DNA of 44,862 bases from Riemerella columbina DSM 16469 (GCF_000374405.1 NZ_KB894225.1:1-44862); one strand, 5' to 3'. Positions 26,460-36,040 are shown, numbered from the stretch's first letter. Made by a program: numbers and translations. Notes: a model not told the origin generated them from the sequence alone.

Positions 26460-27299
26460 CTAATTTTTTATGATACAATATATCAAACTTGAAAATTCGC
26501 CCGTTTTTGAGGCTTTAAAATTAGAAATTAACCCTTGAACGAATCCAGAAAGCCAAAAAATAGGATTTTTCTTGTATTTTTCACTTAACATAGAAATATA
26601 AAATGCATCGAGTAGGAGAGGGGTTACTTTTTTTATTTTGAGTCCTTCTTGCTCCATTAATTGTTGTAATCCTTGTTTTGAAAAATGATAAAGATGTCTA
26701 GGAACATCGTAAGCTGCCCAATAATCTTTATATTTTTTGGCATCATAAGATTGATAATTCGGAACTGCGATAATTAAACAACTATTTAATTTTAGTTTAG
26801 ATTTTAAAAGTGTCAGAATTTCTTTCTGATTTTCGATATGTTCAAACACATGCCATAGGGTAATACAATCTAAAGTATTGTTCTCAATATCATCTAAGGT
26901 CTTAATAAATTGAGTGGTTCTAGATTTACTTTTCGCAAAAGCCCTTGCTTGGTCGTTGGGTTCAAAGCCATAAGTAATGTAGTCTTGCTCAATAAATTTT
27001 ATAAATTCCCCCGCACCGCAACCATAGTCCAGAACTTTTATGTCTTTAGTATTAGTATTAATATTTTCTTTTATAATCTTTGCTTTATACTTTAGGTTGA
27101 ATTTCTGAATAAATTTATATACTTTTTCTTTAAGACTATTATTATCTTGGTGATGAGAAATATACTTTTCACTTTCGTAGTACTTACCTAAATCTTTTGG
27201 GATAGGGTAAGTTTTTAGAATACCATTGATAGGGGTTTCTTTTATTTCAAAAAATTCTTGCGTTAGAAAATGATCTTTTACTTTCATAAAATACTTCAT
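26460..27299 (-). CDS. Class I SAM-dependent methyltransferase
   Basis: The protein has about 279 residues. The SAM-binding core is visible as VLDYGCGAGEFIKFIE followed by the acidic strand end FEP, then the LDCITLWHVFEHIENQ motif of the methyltransferase 23 family. The N-terminal part (MKVKDHFLTQEFFEIKE, with KYYESEKYISHH) matches relatives often encoded next to mnmG in flavobacteria. The target is unknown; lipid/quinone or surface sugar are possible. The start used is the ATG at 27297-27299, preceded 10 bases upstream by a parS site. It is downstream of mnmG on the same strand. Confidence 0.85.
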   Translation of the reverse strand: MKYFMKVKDHFLTQEFFEIKETPINGILKTYPIPKDLGKYYESEKYISHHQDNNSLKEKVYKFIQKFNLKYKAKIIKENINTNTKDIKVLDYGCGAGEFIKFIEQDYITYGFEPNDQARAFAKSKSRTTQFIKTLDDIENNTLDCITLWHVFEHIENQKEILTLLKSKLKLNSCLIIAVPNYQSYDAKKYKDYWAAYDVPRHLYHFSKQGLQQLMEQEGLKIKKVTPLLLDAFYISMLSEKYKKNPIFWLSGFVQGLISNFKASKTGEFSSLIYCIIKN

Positions 27300-27309
27300 C
27301 AATTATTAA

Positions 27310-27325
27310 TGTTTCACGTGAAACA
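27310..27325. promoter_or_regulatory. parS: parS site 1
   Basis: TGTTTCACGTGAAACA is a perfect 16-bp palindrome equal to the bacterial ParB-binding consensus. It lies in the short gap between mnmG and the methyltransferase gene. Confidence 0.93.
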
Positions 27326-27333
27326 TGAAAGGA

Positions 27334-29196
27334 TTATTTACCTAAATAAATCAATAATACATTAATATCCGCAGGAGAAACTCCACTAATTCTTGAGGCT
27401 TGAGCAATAGTTTGAGGTTTAATATGACTCAATTTTTGCTTAGCTTCTGCTGATAAACTTGCGATTTTAGAATAATCAAAATCCTTAGCAATTTTAATGG
27501 TTTCTAAGCGGTGTAGTTTGGCTACATTTTCTTTTTCCTTTTCTATATAGCCTCTGTATTTGATATTGATTTCGGCTTGTTCTCTTACCTCATCAGAATA
27601 ATTTTTACTAAAGTTTTTAATCTCATCAATCGCCTCTAATTTTTCTAAATTCATATGTGGTCGGGTAAGAATTTGTGCCGCACGATAGGCTTGGTCGACT
27701 GGTGAGGAGTCGATACTCTCCAAAACTGGGTTGATTTGTTTCGGTTTTAGAGAATAACTTTTTAGATAATCTTCTAATTCTTGTGCTTGCTTGATTTTAT
27801 CCTCAACTTTTCTTAGGCGTTCTTCTTTGGCTAAACCTAATTGATAAGATTTTTCGGTAAGCCTAATATCGGCATTATCTTGTCTTAAAAGAAGTCTGTA
27901 TTCCGCTCTAGAAGTAAACATTCGGTAAGGCTCTTCTGTTCCTTTCGTGATTAAATCATCTATTAATACACCAATGTATGCCTCATCTCTGCTTAGAATA
28001 AATTCTTCTTTTTCATGGACTTTATTATGGGCATTTATTCCTGCCATTAGTCCTTGTCCTCCAGCTTCTTCATAGCCCGTTGTTCCATTAATTTGTCCAG
28101 CAAAATAGAGGTTTTCTATTAATTTTGTTTCTAGGGTATGTTTCAGTTGGGTAGGAGGGAAGTAGTCGTATTCTATGGCATAACCTGGGCGGAAGACTTT
28201 TACATTTTCAAAGCCTGGAATGTGCCTCATTGCTTGTATCTGAATCTCTTCTGGTAGGGAAGAACTAAAGCCATTAACATAAATTTCTATGGTTTTCCAA
28301 CCTTCGGGTTCTATAAAAAGTTGATGTCTGTTGCGTTCAGCAAAACGATTGATTTTATCTTCTATACTTGGGCAATATCTAGGTCCTATACTTTGAATTG
28401 TACCATTAAACATTGGGCTTCTATCAAATCCAGATCTTAAAATATCGTGTACAGTTTCATTGGTGTAAACAATGTGGCAAGAGCGTTGTTTTTTAAGAAT
28501 AGGCGTATCTAAATAAGAGAATTTTTTAGGATTAGGATCACCAGGTTGCTCTTCCATTTTAGAATAATCTAAACTTCTGCCGTCTACTCTTGGTGGTGTT
28601 CCTGTTTTCATTCTTCCAGCTTCAAAGCCTAAATTTACCAATTGTTCTGTAATACCATAAGCTTTTGGCTCACCCATTCTACCGCCGCCCAATTGCTTAT
28701 CACCTACATGGATTAACCCATTGAGAAAAGTTCCATTGGTTAAGATAACAGATTTTCCTTTGATTTCTATCCCTAAAGAAGTGATGACACCAATGACTTT
28801 ATTTCCTTCGATAATTAATTGCTTTACCATATCTTGAAAGAAATCCAAATTCGGTGTGTTTTCTAGGGCTAAGCGCCATTCTTCTGCAAATAGCATTCTG
28901 TCATTTTGTGTTCTTGGCGACCACATGGCAGGACCTTTGGAAAGATTAAGCATTTTAAATTGTATTGCAGATTTATCCGCAATGATCCCGCTATATCCAC
29001 CCATGGCATCTATTTCTCTCACGATTTGTCCTTTGGCAATTCCACCCATAGCAGGGTTGCAACTCATCTTTCCTATGGTTTCCATATTCATAGTGATGAG
29101 TAGGGTAGAAGAGCCTAAATTAGCTGCTGCTGCTGCTGCCTCACAACCTGCATGACCAGCACCTACAACGATGACATCGTATATTTGATTAATCAT
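27334..29196 (-). CDS. mnmG: tRNA uridine-5-carboxymethylaminomethyl modification enzyme MnmG
   Basis: MnmG, with MnmE, modifies the wobble uridine of several tRNAs using FAD and a folate. The 620 residues begin with the FAD-binding VIVVGAGHAGCEAAAAAANLG, followed by GKMSCNPAMGGIAKGQIVRE, and include the second conserved block LKTKLIENLYFAGQINGTTG-type region (LETKLIENLYFAGQINGTTG). The C-terminus is the helical MnmE/tRNA-binding domain. The length is standard. It is framed by two parS sites, and mnmG is a frequent neighbour of chromosome origins. Confidence 0.98.
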   Translation of the reverse strand: MINQIYDVIVVGAGHAGCEAAAAAANLGSSTLLITMNMETIGKMSCNPAMGGIAKGQIVREIDAMGGYSGIIADKSAIQFKMLNLSKGPAMWSPRTQNDRMLFAEEWRLALENTPNLDFFQDMVKQLIIEGNKVIGVITSLGIEIKGKSVILTNGTFLNGLIHVGDKQLGGGRMGEPKAYGITEQLVNLGFEAGRMKTGTPPRVDGRSLDYSKMEEQPGDPNPKKFSYLDTPILKKQRSCHIVYTNETVHDILRSGFDRSPMFNGTIQSIGPRYCPSIEDKINRFAERNRHQLFIEPEGWKTIEIYVNGFSSSLPEEIQIQAMRHIPGFENVKVFRPGYAIEYDYFPPTQLKHTLETKLIENLYFAGQINGTTGYEEAGGQGLMAGINAHNKVHEKEEFILSRDEAYIGVLIDDLITKGTEEPYRMFTSRAEYRLLLRQDNADIRLTEKSYQLGLAKEERLRKVEDKIKQAQELEDYLKSYSLKPKQINPVLESIDSSPVDQAYRAAQILTRPHMNLEKLEAIDEIKNFSKNYSDEVREQAEINIKYRGYIEKEKENVAKLHRLETIKIAKDFDYSKIASLSAEAKQKLSHIKPQTIAQASRISGVSPADINVLLIYLGK

Positions 29197-29240
29197 ATTT
29201 TAAGTATCGTATTGATTGTATTTAGTAAAAATTTAATTAA

Positions 29241-29256
29241 TGTTTCACGTGAAACA
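29241..29256. promoter_or_regulatory. parS: parS site 2
   Basis: A second perfect TGTTTCACGTGAAACA, 1931 bp from the first, lies 45 bases upstream of the mnmG start, between mnmG and ybeY. Confidence 0.93.
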
Positions 29257-29280
29257 TTGGAAGTTTTTATATGAAGAATA

Positions 29281-29706
29281 TTATGGGTTATTCAATGTGT
29301 TCCATAAATTCAAATATTCATCTTCTTTATTTCGCATTTCTGATGCTTCTTGTTCAGTTTTGTCCTTATACCCACAAAGATGTAATACACCATGCACTAA
29401 AACTCTGCGAAATTCCTCATCGTAAGATTTGGATAGAGTAGAGGCGTTGTCCGAAATGCGCGACAAAGATACAAAAATATCACCGTTTATCGTAGACCCC
29501 TTTACATAGTCGAAAGTAATGATGTCCGTATAATAATCGTGCTGAAGATAGTCTTGGTTTATTTTCAATAAGTAGCCATCATCACAAAGAATATAGTTGA
29601 TATCACCTACTTTTTTGTGTTCGTTTACTATGACTTGCTTTAGCCAATGTTCTATGGCTTGGTCTATGGGTGTGGGTTCGATAGATTCAAAGAAAAATTG
29701 TATCAT
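29281..29706 (-). CDS. ybeY: Endoribonuclease YbeY
   Basis: YbeY is a metal-dependent RNase needed for 16S rRNA 3'-end maturation and ribosome quality control. The 141 residues have the family core DIITFDYVKGSTINGDIFVS and the metal site HGVLHLCGYKD (H105, H109 and D115). E. coli has a third histidine where this protein has aspartate, so the zinc ligand set is His-His-Asp; the same form is common in Bacteroidota. It lies between the patatin-like gene and mnmG on the same strand. Confidence 0.94.
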   Translation of the reverse strand: MIQFFFESIEPTPIDQAIEHWLKQVIVNEHKKVGDINYILCDDGYLLKINQDYLQHDYYTDIITFDYVKGSTINGDIFVSLSRISDNASTLSKSYDEEFRRVLVHGVLHLCGYKDKTEQEASEMRNKEDEYLNLWNTLNNP

Positions 29707-29724
29707 TTTTTTAATTATAAAATT

Positions 29725-31881
29725 CTAAAACCAGTGTCCTAAGACTACATTGAACATTCCTTTATTAGGGTTTAATGCCTTACTATAATTGAGTCTAATC
29801 TGTCCAAATGGTGATTTATAACCCACAGTAATCCCTAAGGAACTATGGTTGATTTGAAGTATTTGGTTCATATTAATTTCTTCAAAAATGTTGGCTAAAT
29901 CAGCATTAGCAATGATAAAATAGTTTTTATCAAATTTAAATTGTAAATTTTGTCTAGCGATTAGTACATTAGAACTACTTAAACTTCCGAAGTAATATCC
30001 ATTTAGTCCTATAAAATTATTAACCTTTTGTTCGAATATTCCACCAGGTCTGTAAAGGTAATAGGCAGGCAATTGCTGGTCATTAAGGGTAAAGCCCCCA
30101 AATAGATTCAGTTGGTAGGTTAAGAATTTAGCAATTGGGAAATTAAACCTTAAGTCCCCTTTTACTTGGATTGGTTTTTTATCAATATCTTCGTTGAATA
30201 AGTCTATTATTTTACCTTCGGCGTCCATATAGATACCTCGTGTAGGGAAATTTTTATCGTCTTGGGTATCACTTTTTATAAAGACATAAGGGTTGATAAA
30301 ATTCGAAGTTGGTAGACCACTATGTTGTACTTTATAGAGATCTAAGCTTAAACCACCACCAATGGCATAGCGGTCTTTCCATACAGATTGAAGATAAAGT
30401 TCGTTTCTAAACCAGTTCCATGTTTCTTGTAAAGTACCATTGCTATTTTTTAAATATAGGCTCATCCCAGAGGCATAAACGCCAATCCCTGGAATATAAC
30501 CATTGTCCATAAAATAATTGAAATAATACCTCGGTCTATCGCCCACCACCCCATCAAATGAGATAGTAGAGTTTTTTAATAATAACCTTTTGATAGTCGC
30601 ATTTACCAATAATCCAGTCTTAAAGATATCATCGTAGTGCAGCCCAAATTTTAGAAAATATCGGTTTTTATCCTCGTTGACGCTTAACTTTAGGATGTTT
30701 TTACCAGTTTTATCTTGTTCTATATCGTAATTGATTAAATTGTAATTATCCGTAGCGTAGAGCTTATCTACCATCTTATTGATGTTATTAAAAGTCTGTA
30801 AAGATGGGATTCTAAGGTTCATTTTACCTTGGATATAATCCTTATCAAAAACCTCGTTATTAACCAATACTAGACTATCAATTTTATAGACGCTAGAATA
30901 AATAGAACTGATAGGGGAAAAGTTGGTTGTTTTTCTATTTTTAGGAAGCTGAGAAAGAATTTGGGTGTATTTTTGTGCTTCGTCATATCCAGCTTTTAGG
31001 ATTGCCACTTTATCACCATAGCTGGCAGCGTTATAACCTTCGAGGTTAGGTTTGATGTTGATATCGGTGTATTGGTATTGTTTTTTAGTGCCTTCTTGTA
31101 TCCCAAAATCTATCACTTGGTTTAGGATGCTGATGGCACTTTTTAAATCTTCTCTATCACTTAAACCTTGATTCAAATCAACACCGACTACGATATCCAT
31201 ACCTTTGTCTTTTAAAGGTTTGGATGGGTAGTTCATCGTCATTGCCCCATCAATATAGATGCTATCCCCAATCTTTACGGGATCCATAAGGGAAGGATAG
31301 GCGGAACTTGCCATAATGGCTTTGATGAGGTCGCCTTTTTCAAAAATTTTCATTTTTCCAGTTTCTAGATTGGTGGTAACGCACAGAAACGGAATCGGAA
31401 GTTTAGAAAAATCTTCTCTGTTGCCTACATTTTTAAATAGTTCTTTGAGTAGATAAATATTCTTTTGTCCCGTAGAAATAGCTTTTGGCAACACATTGAA
31501 TTTACCATTTACAAATGGGACTGTAAGCAGGTATTTGTCGGTCGTTTTATTAAAAAAAGAAGTTTCTTTTCTGTTTTTTTCATTGGCAATGACCTCATAG
31601 AAATCTGTATCAAGGATAATTTTTTCAATATCTTTACCCGAATATCCAGAAGCATACAGCCCACCCACAATGGCACCCATACTGGTTCCAGAGATATAGT
31701 CTACCTTTATACCTAGAGAATCCAATACTTTTAGGACACCCACATGGGCAAAACCTTTGGCACCACCACCAGCTAGAGATAGCCCTATTTTAGCATCTTT
31801 TGGCATTTTTAAATCTTCTTTTACTTGTGATTTGAATACCATAAATGCAAATAATATCAATAGAATAATAGACCGTTTCAC
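29725..31881 (-). CDS. Patatin-like phospholipase fused to POTRA and outer-membrane barrel (PlpD-like)
   Basis: The 718 residues have a signal peptide (about 1-19), then a patatin domain (about 30-310) with the oxyanion motif LSLAGGGAKGFAHVG, the nucleophile elbow SGTSMGA (S67) and the aspartate in IYIDGAM (about 213). A POTRA-like part (about 330-400) and a C-terminal surface-antigen barrel follow (about 400-718), ending in the outer-membrane signature VVLGHWF. This layout is that of PlpD, a type Vd autotransporter, which carries a lipase to the surface. Translation starts at GTG (31879-31881), since no in-frame ATG is close. TATATTTG at 31923-31930 (minus) is a -7 box. Confidence 0.9.
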   Translation of the reverse strand: MKRSIILLILFAFMVFKSQVKEDLKMPKDAKIGLSLAGGGAKGFAHVGVLKVLDSLGIKVDYISGTSMGAIVGGLYASGYSGKDIEKIILDTDFYEVIANEKNRKETSFFNKTTDKYLLTVPFVNGKFNVLPKAISTGQKNIYLLKELFKNVGNREDFSKLPIPFLCVTTNLETGKMKIFEKGDLIKAIMASSAYPSLMDPVKIGDSIYIDGAMTMNYPSKPLKDKGMDIVVGVDLNQGLSDREDLKSAISILNQVIDFGIQEGTKKQYQYTDINIKPNLEGYNAASYGDKVAILKAGYDEAQKYTQILSQLPKNRKTTNFSPISSIYSSVYKIDSLVLVNNEVFDKDYIQGKMNLRIPSLQTFNNINKMVDKLYATDNYNLINYDIEQDKTGKNILKLSVNEDKNRYFLKFGLHYDDIFKTGLLVNATIKRLLLKNSTISFDGVVGDRPRYYFNYFMDNGYIPGIGVYASGMSLYLKNSNGTLQETWNWFRNELYLQSVWKDRYAIGGGLSLDLYKVQHSGLPTSNFINPYVFIKSDTQDDKNFPTRGIYMDAEGKIIDLFNEDIDKKPIQVKGDLRFNFPIAKFLTYQLNLFGGFTLNDQQLPAYYLYRPGGIFEQKVNNFIGLNGYYFGSLSSSNVLIARQNLQFKFDKNYFIIANADLANIFEEINMNQILQINHSSLGITVGYKSPFGQIRLNYSKALNPNKGMFNVVLGHWF

Positions 31882-31922
31882 AAGATAAACATTGAGGGTT
31901 AAATAATTATAAAATATCTAAG

Positions 31923-31930
31923 CAAATATA
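31923..31930 (-). promoter_or_regulatory. -7 box of the patatin/barrel gene
   Basis: The minus strand reads TATATTTG, matching TANNTTTG, 41 bases before the GTG start. No clear -33 box is seen. Confidence 0.45.
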
Positions 31931-32043
31931 AAATATTAATATGAATAAAAAATCATAATCTACGGATTTATACAACACAAGGTTAAAATTTATAAAAAGC
32001 TTTAACCTTGCTGCTCAATAGTGTTATATGAATGTTTAATGTA

Positions 32044-32745
32044 TTATGGTGTCAATACTTTACCAAAAGTACTTGATTTTGCATCAATATTATTGTACTC
32101 TAAGTGTTCTAAATTGATTTTTGCTAAAGTTGTAGCTTCGGCTTTTACCTTTTCTGTGCTACCACTTAGTTTAATTTTACTTGTTGAAGAGGCATCAATG
32201 TTTACTTTTTTAGATTTTATAGTTGCTTCTAGTAATGACGCACTGCTGGCATCAATATCTAAATGCTCTGCATAGAAATTACCTTTAATTATTCCAGCAC
32301 TATTGAGATCCAGTTTCAAGTTCTTTTGGTAGAACTCATCTTTTACTAAGATACTTGCTGCACTCATTACCGTAAGCGATTCAAAGTTTTGGACATATAC
32401 CACCACTTTAGTATTGACATTTTCAAATTTACCAGAGTGGGTATAGCCAACGCTAAGCGTACCATGGTTACTAACATCAATATATTCTAATGCATTAGAA
32501 GTAATTTCTACTCTATCCTCATCCCCTTTTTGGATGATGTATTCCATGGCTAAAGATGCTGTGATACTGTTGATTTTACCTACTCTAAAAGTTTTAGTTT
32601 CCATAGGACTATTTGCTTCTATTTCCTCTTTTCCAGAAGATTTTACGATGGTAGAGTGTTTCAATTTTTTATGTAAATCGGCTGTATTTATGGTACAAGA
32701 TGCTAAAACTAAGCCAGCAATGCACGAGAAAAATAAAGGTTTCAT
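32044..32745 (-). CDS. DUF2807 (GIN domain) lipoprotein A
   Basis: With the ATG at 32743-32745 the protein has 233 residues, starts MKPLFFSCIAGLVLASC, and carries a lipobox (LASC) with Cys 17. The mature part is the head GIN-domain family DUF2807: FRVGKINSITASLAMEYIIQ, VEITSNALEYIDV, then a beta-helix-like series of ISSAS-type turns (about 120-220). Its function is unknown. The 10 extra residues of the longer open frame lie upstream of the lipobox start and are unlikely. It has its own GGCAACC-N15-CGTC promoter (32776-32801). Confidence 0.88.
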   Translation of the reverse strand: MKPLFFSCIAGLVLASCTINTADLHKKLKHSTIVKSSGKEEIEANSPMETKTFRVGKINSITASLAMEYIIQKGDEDRVEITSNALEYIDVSNHGTLSVGYTHSGKFENVNTKVVVYVQNFESLTVMSAASILVKDEFYQKNLKLDLNSAGIIKGNFYAEHLDIDASSASLLEATIKSKKVNIDASSTSKIKLSGSTEKVKAEATTLAKINLEHLEYNNIDAKSSTFGKVLTP

Positions 32746-32775
32746 AGGGTATAATTTAATAGGTTCTACTATCAA

Positions 32776-32801
32776 GACGCTAAAACTTCAAAAAGGTTGC
32801 C
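32776..32801 (-). promoter_or_regulatory. ECF-type promoter of DUF2807 lipoprotein A
   Basis: On the minus strand GGCAACC, 15 bases, then CGTC. The ATG is 31 bases after the CGTC. The element is shared with the sites at 36060-36085 and 38273-38298, at identical spacing. Confidence 0.7.
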
Positions 32802-32817
32802 TAGAAAAGTTAAAAAA

Positions 32818-33819
32818 TTATTTGGTAACCACACTTCCTCCAGAACTCGTACTGCGGTTAATAGAATTGTATTGAAGTTGGCTTAGGTTAATCGTTCCTG
32901 AACTAGATGCCGAGGCTTCCACTTTATCCGCTTTTCCAGAAAGTTTAAAATCCCCCAAAGAGCTGGCTTGGGCATAAACCTTGTTGATACTGATTTTAGG
33001 GTCTGATTTTAATTTTACCAAACCTGATGAAGAAACTTGGGCTCTAATGGTTCTCGCCATCACATCTGCAATAAAATCACCATTACTAGAAGCATGTACA
33101 TTTAATTGGTCTGTGATGATATCCCCAGTAATTTTCCCCGAGCTAGATACCTTTGCCTCTGTGGTTTCTGAACGACCCGATAAGGCTAATGAAGCCGACG
33201 ACGAGGCGTGGATATCCAATTGTTTGATGAGTTGGCTTTGGTCTGCTGTTAAATTGATGCTGCCTGAACTAGAGCTATGAGCGGTTAAATATTTAGTTTT
33301 GATATGGGCTTTAAGGCTTCCCGAACTCGAAGATTTAGCATTGATTTTTTCCGCGTCAAAAAAACCATTAATAGAGCCTGAACTACTTGAAGATAGAGAC
33401 AGTTCCGAAAGTTTAAACGGATCTTCTACCTTAATGCTTCCCGAACTCGAGGCACTCAACGCCTCAAATGATGGGGTGTAGACGGTGATATTGGTTTTTA
33501 CATTGGTAAGAGAACTGCCTTTAGCATAATGGATGCGAAGGGCTTTGGATTCATTGGTGACTTCTATTTTGTCTAATGCGTTGGAGCTAATCACTACTTT
33601 ATGATCTTGGGAACGGACAATTTTCATATTCATACCCGTATTGCAAGCTATATCGGTGAAAGTACCTACGGTATAAGTTTCTTCTTCCATAGGTCTACCA
33701 CTCATATCTTCGCTCACGGTGGAAGAGATGACATTTTCAATAGTTTCTGGAAGTGTTGTCACATTTAAAGAACAAGAACTAAGCACCAAACAAGAGGCGA
33801 TAAGGTTTAAGAATTTCAT
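32818..33819 (-). CDS. DUF2807 (GIN domain) lipoprotein B with serine-rich beta-helix repeats
   Basis: From the ATG at 33817-33819 the product has 333 residues and the lipobox CLVLSSC (Cys 16). A DUF2807 domain follows (YTVGTFTDIACNTGMNMKIV, VVISSNALDKIEV). After residue 110 about ten copies of an SSSGS-type turn recur every 18-25 residues (SSSSGSINGFFDAEKIN, SSSSGSLKAHIKTKYLT), as in a beta-helix that lengthens the domain. It follows the barrel gene by 49 bases, without a promoter of its own in the gap, so it is probably in one operon with it. The lipobox decides the start. Confidence 0.88.
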   Translation of the reverse strand: MKFLNLIASCLVLSSCSLNVTTLPETIENVISSTVSEDMSGRPMEEETYTVGTFTDIACNTGMNMKIVRSQDHKVVISSNALDKIEVTNESKALRIHYAKGSSLTNVKTNITVYTPSFEALSASSSGSIKVEDPFKLSELSLSSSSSGSINGFFDAEKINAKSSSSGSLKAHIKTKYLTAHSSSSGSINLTADQSQLIKQLDIHASSSASLALSGRSETTEAKVSSSGKITGDIITDQLNVHASSNGDFIADVMARTIRAQVSSSGLVKLKSDPKISINKVYAQASSLGDFKLSGKADKVEASASSSGTINLSQLQYNSINRSTSSGGSVVTK

Positions 33820-33868
33820 ATTTATTTTTTTATTCGTTAATAATTTAGTTGTTAAAAATACATAGTTT

Positions 33869-36040
33869 TTAGTTAGCACGTTTTTTTTCTTCTTCATTTC
33901 CTACGGTTCTACTTTGGAGGATTACCTTCTTATTACCTAATTGATAGTTGAAAGAAAGTCTGAACTTTTGGGTATCATAGTATTGCGAGTAAGATTGTAA
34001 AACGCCTCTTATCGTATCTTTATAAGTAATTTGAGCGGTTCTAAAGATATCGCTAAATACCAAACCTATGGTAAGTTGTTTTTGAAGGGCTAGATACTTA
34101 AACCCAATATCTAAAGATGAATTAGAAGCCGTAATGCCTATATTTTTAAATGGGAAATCGTAGTAATAGTTCAGCGTGGCTAGTAGGGTTTTATCTTTAT
34201 TTAATGTAAAACTATTTTGAGTTTCTGAGCCACCGCCCCATCCTGTATACTTGGATTTTTGGTAATCTTTTATATAAGGTTTTGTTTCATTGTAGATACA
34301 ATAAATGGACAATTGCATTTGCCACCATGGGAATGGCTTATAATTAGCCGATACATTTCCGCCTAAATAAAAAGTATTCGCATAATTTTCGTGTCTCATT
34401 ATGGTAGAGTTTTCATTGGTATTATGCTTAGTAATTTGGCTGATTTGATCAGAAATATAATTGTAGTAGAGCTCTGTTGTAATAAGATCTTTGTAACTAT
34501 ACCCTAGTGATATATTATCTATAAAGGTGGGTTGTAAAAAAGGATTTCCAGTAACATAGGATTTTGAATTTTCGTACCATCTGGAAGGATTTAGTTGCGA
34601 ATAAGAAGGGCGAATGATACGCTTGTTATAATTGATATTAAAACTATGGTTTGTATTGGGTTTATAGAGAAGATAAAAGGTAGGAAACAATTTAAGGTAT
34701 TTCCTAGAATGCACTTGCTGTGTAGATATCGAATTGCCTTTGGTTTGAGTATTTTCCAAGCGAAGCCCTGCTTTCATTTCCCATTGTGCTCCCAACGATG
34801 GTGTAGTACTGAGATACAGTGCTTGGTTATTTTCTAGATACTCAAACTGGTCGGACTGATTTTTAATTAGTTTTTGAGTTGTTGCATCATTAAACTGTAC
34901 ATCTACTAGGTTTTTAGTTTTTGTGCGACTGGCTTTTGCCCCAAAGGCTAATTTAGCCCAAGAGAATGCCCATTCTACATCTGTTTTTAGAGAGTAGTTG
35001 GTAATGTTTTGCAATGAGTTGTTATCCGCCACTTGTACTTGATGACTATTGGTATCAAAGTCGTTGAGAATAGATTCAAAATTATTTTGTTCATCTTTAT
35101 TCATTTGGAAAAAGTCGCCGTCTATACTTAGTTTTCCACCGTTATCATTTAATTTGGTATTGTAGTTGAGGTTAAAAGCATAATTATATGGCGTTCCTTT
35201 AGAAAGCCCTTCGTTTTTATAATGTTTTAATAGGCTATCATCGGTATAAGCTAAAGCTTTATTATCGGCATATTCATCGGAACGGCGGTCTGTAAATGAG
35301 CCTAAAAACTGTATCCCTATTGTGCTGTTCTCGGTTAAATCATAGTTTAGATTAAATAGACTACCCCAAGTTTTTCTATCATTTCGGTTGAATAATTTAT
35401 TCTGCCATAAATGATTGGGGTAATGGTAAAATATATCATTGGTATAGAGTCCTTTACCATAACGATAATTAATATCTGTAAGGATAGAAAGCTTATTTTT
35501 CTTATAGTTAAAACCAATGCCATGCGTCATTTGAGCATAAGTGGCTTGTTGGTAAGCGGTTCGGATAGAAGTATTCCAAAAATCATGTTTTTTAGATTTT
35601 AATTGGATATTGATAAGCCCACTATTGCCTTCGGCTTCGTATTTGGCAGGTGGAGTGGTAATAACTTCTATGGCTTTTATTTGCTCTGAAGGGATTGATT
35701 TTAGATAATTCTGAAGGTCTTCCCCTGTCATTTGTACCATTTTGTCATTGACCATAATGCGAACACTATTTTTGCCAACCAATTGAATCTGCTCGCCACT
35801 AACTTTAACACTAGGAGTTGCTTTCAGTGCATCCAAAGCATCGCCACCTATTGCAGCTACGGCTTGTTCTACATTAAACACCAGTCGGTCGACTTTACGC
35901 TCTACAATTTTCTTTTTGACTTTTAATTCTACGGCTTCTATCTGCTTATTCACCACTTTATCGAGGCTGTCACTTTTTGTATTTTGTGCACTTATAAGCC
36001 CACCGAAAAATAAAGCAGTTGAATAAAATAATAGTTTCAT
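33869..36040 (-). CDS. Outer-membrane beta-barrel protein, TonB-receptor-like (PF14905 type)
   Basis: The product has about 723 residues from the ATG at 36038-36040, with a signal peptide (MKLLFYSTALFFGGLISAQ). After a short linker a plug-like domain is seen (VEQAVAAIGGDALDALKATP to KYEAEGNSGLINIQLK), then a long beta-barrel of aromatic strands. The C-terminus ends in charged residues and not the usual aromatic. It resembles Bacteroidota outer-membrane beta-barrel family proteins, which transport or bind unknown ligands. It heads an operon with DUF2807 lipoprotein B under the ECF-like promoter 36060-36085. Confidence 0.85.
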   Translation of the reverse strand: MKLLFYSTALFFGGLISAQNTKSDSLDKVVNKQIEAVELKVKKKIVERKVDRLVFNVEQAVAAIGGDALDALKATPSVKVSGEQIQLVGKNSVRIMVNDKMVQMTGEDLQNYLKSIPSEQIKAIEVITTPPAKYEAEGNSGLINIQLKSKKHDFWNTSIRTAYQQATYAQMTHGIGFNYKKNKLSILTDINYRYGKGLYTNDIFYHYPNHLWQNKLFNRNDRKTWGSLFNLNYDLTENSTIGIQFLGSFTDRRSDEYADNKALAYTDDSLLKHYKNEGLSKGTPYNYAFNLNYNTKLNDNGGKLSIDGDFFQMNKDEQNNFESILNDFDTNSHQVQVADNNSLQNITNYSLKTDVEWAFSWAKLAFGAKASRTKTKNLVDVQFNDATTQKLIKNQSDQFEYLENNQALYLSTTPSLGAQWEMKAGLRLENTQTKGNSISTQQVHSRKYLKLFPTFYLLYKPNTNHSFNINYNKRIIRPSYSQLNPSRWYENSKSYVTGNPFLQPTFIDNISLGYSYKDLITTELYYNYISDQISQITKHNTNENSTIMRHENYANTFYLGGNVSANYKPFPWWQMQLSIYCIYNETKPYIKDYQKSKYTGWGGGSETQNSFTLNKDKTLLATLNYYYDFPFKNIGITASNSSLDIGFKYLALQKQLTIGLVFSDIFRTAQITYKDTIRGVLQSYSQYYDTQKFRLSFNYQLGNKKVILQSRTVGNEEEKKRAN

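Noticed and set aside
33820-33897. Longer N-terminus of DUF2807 lipoprotein B
   Set aside because: It would put 26 residues before a typical lipoprotein signal sequence and overlap the upstream barrel gene. The lipobox gives 33819 as the start.
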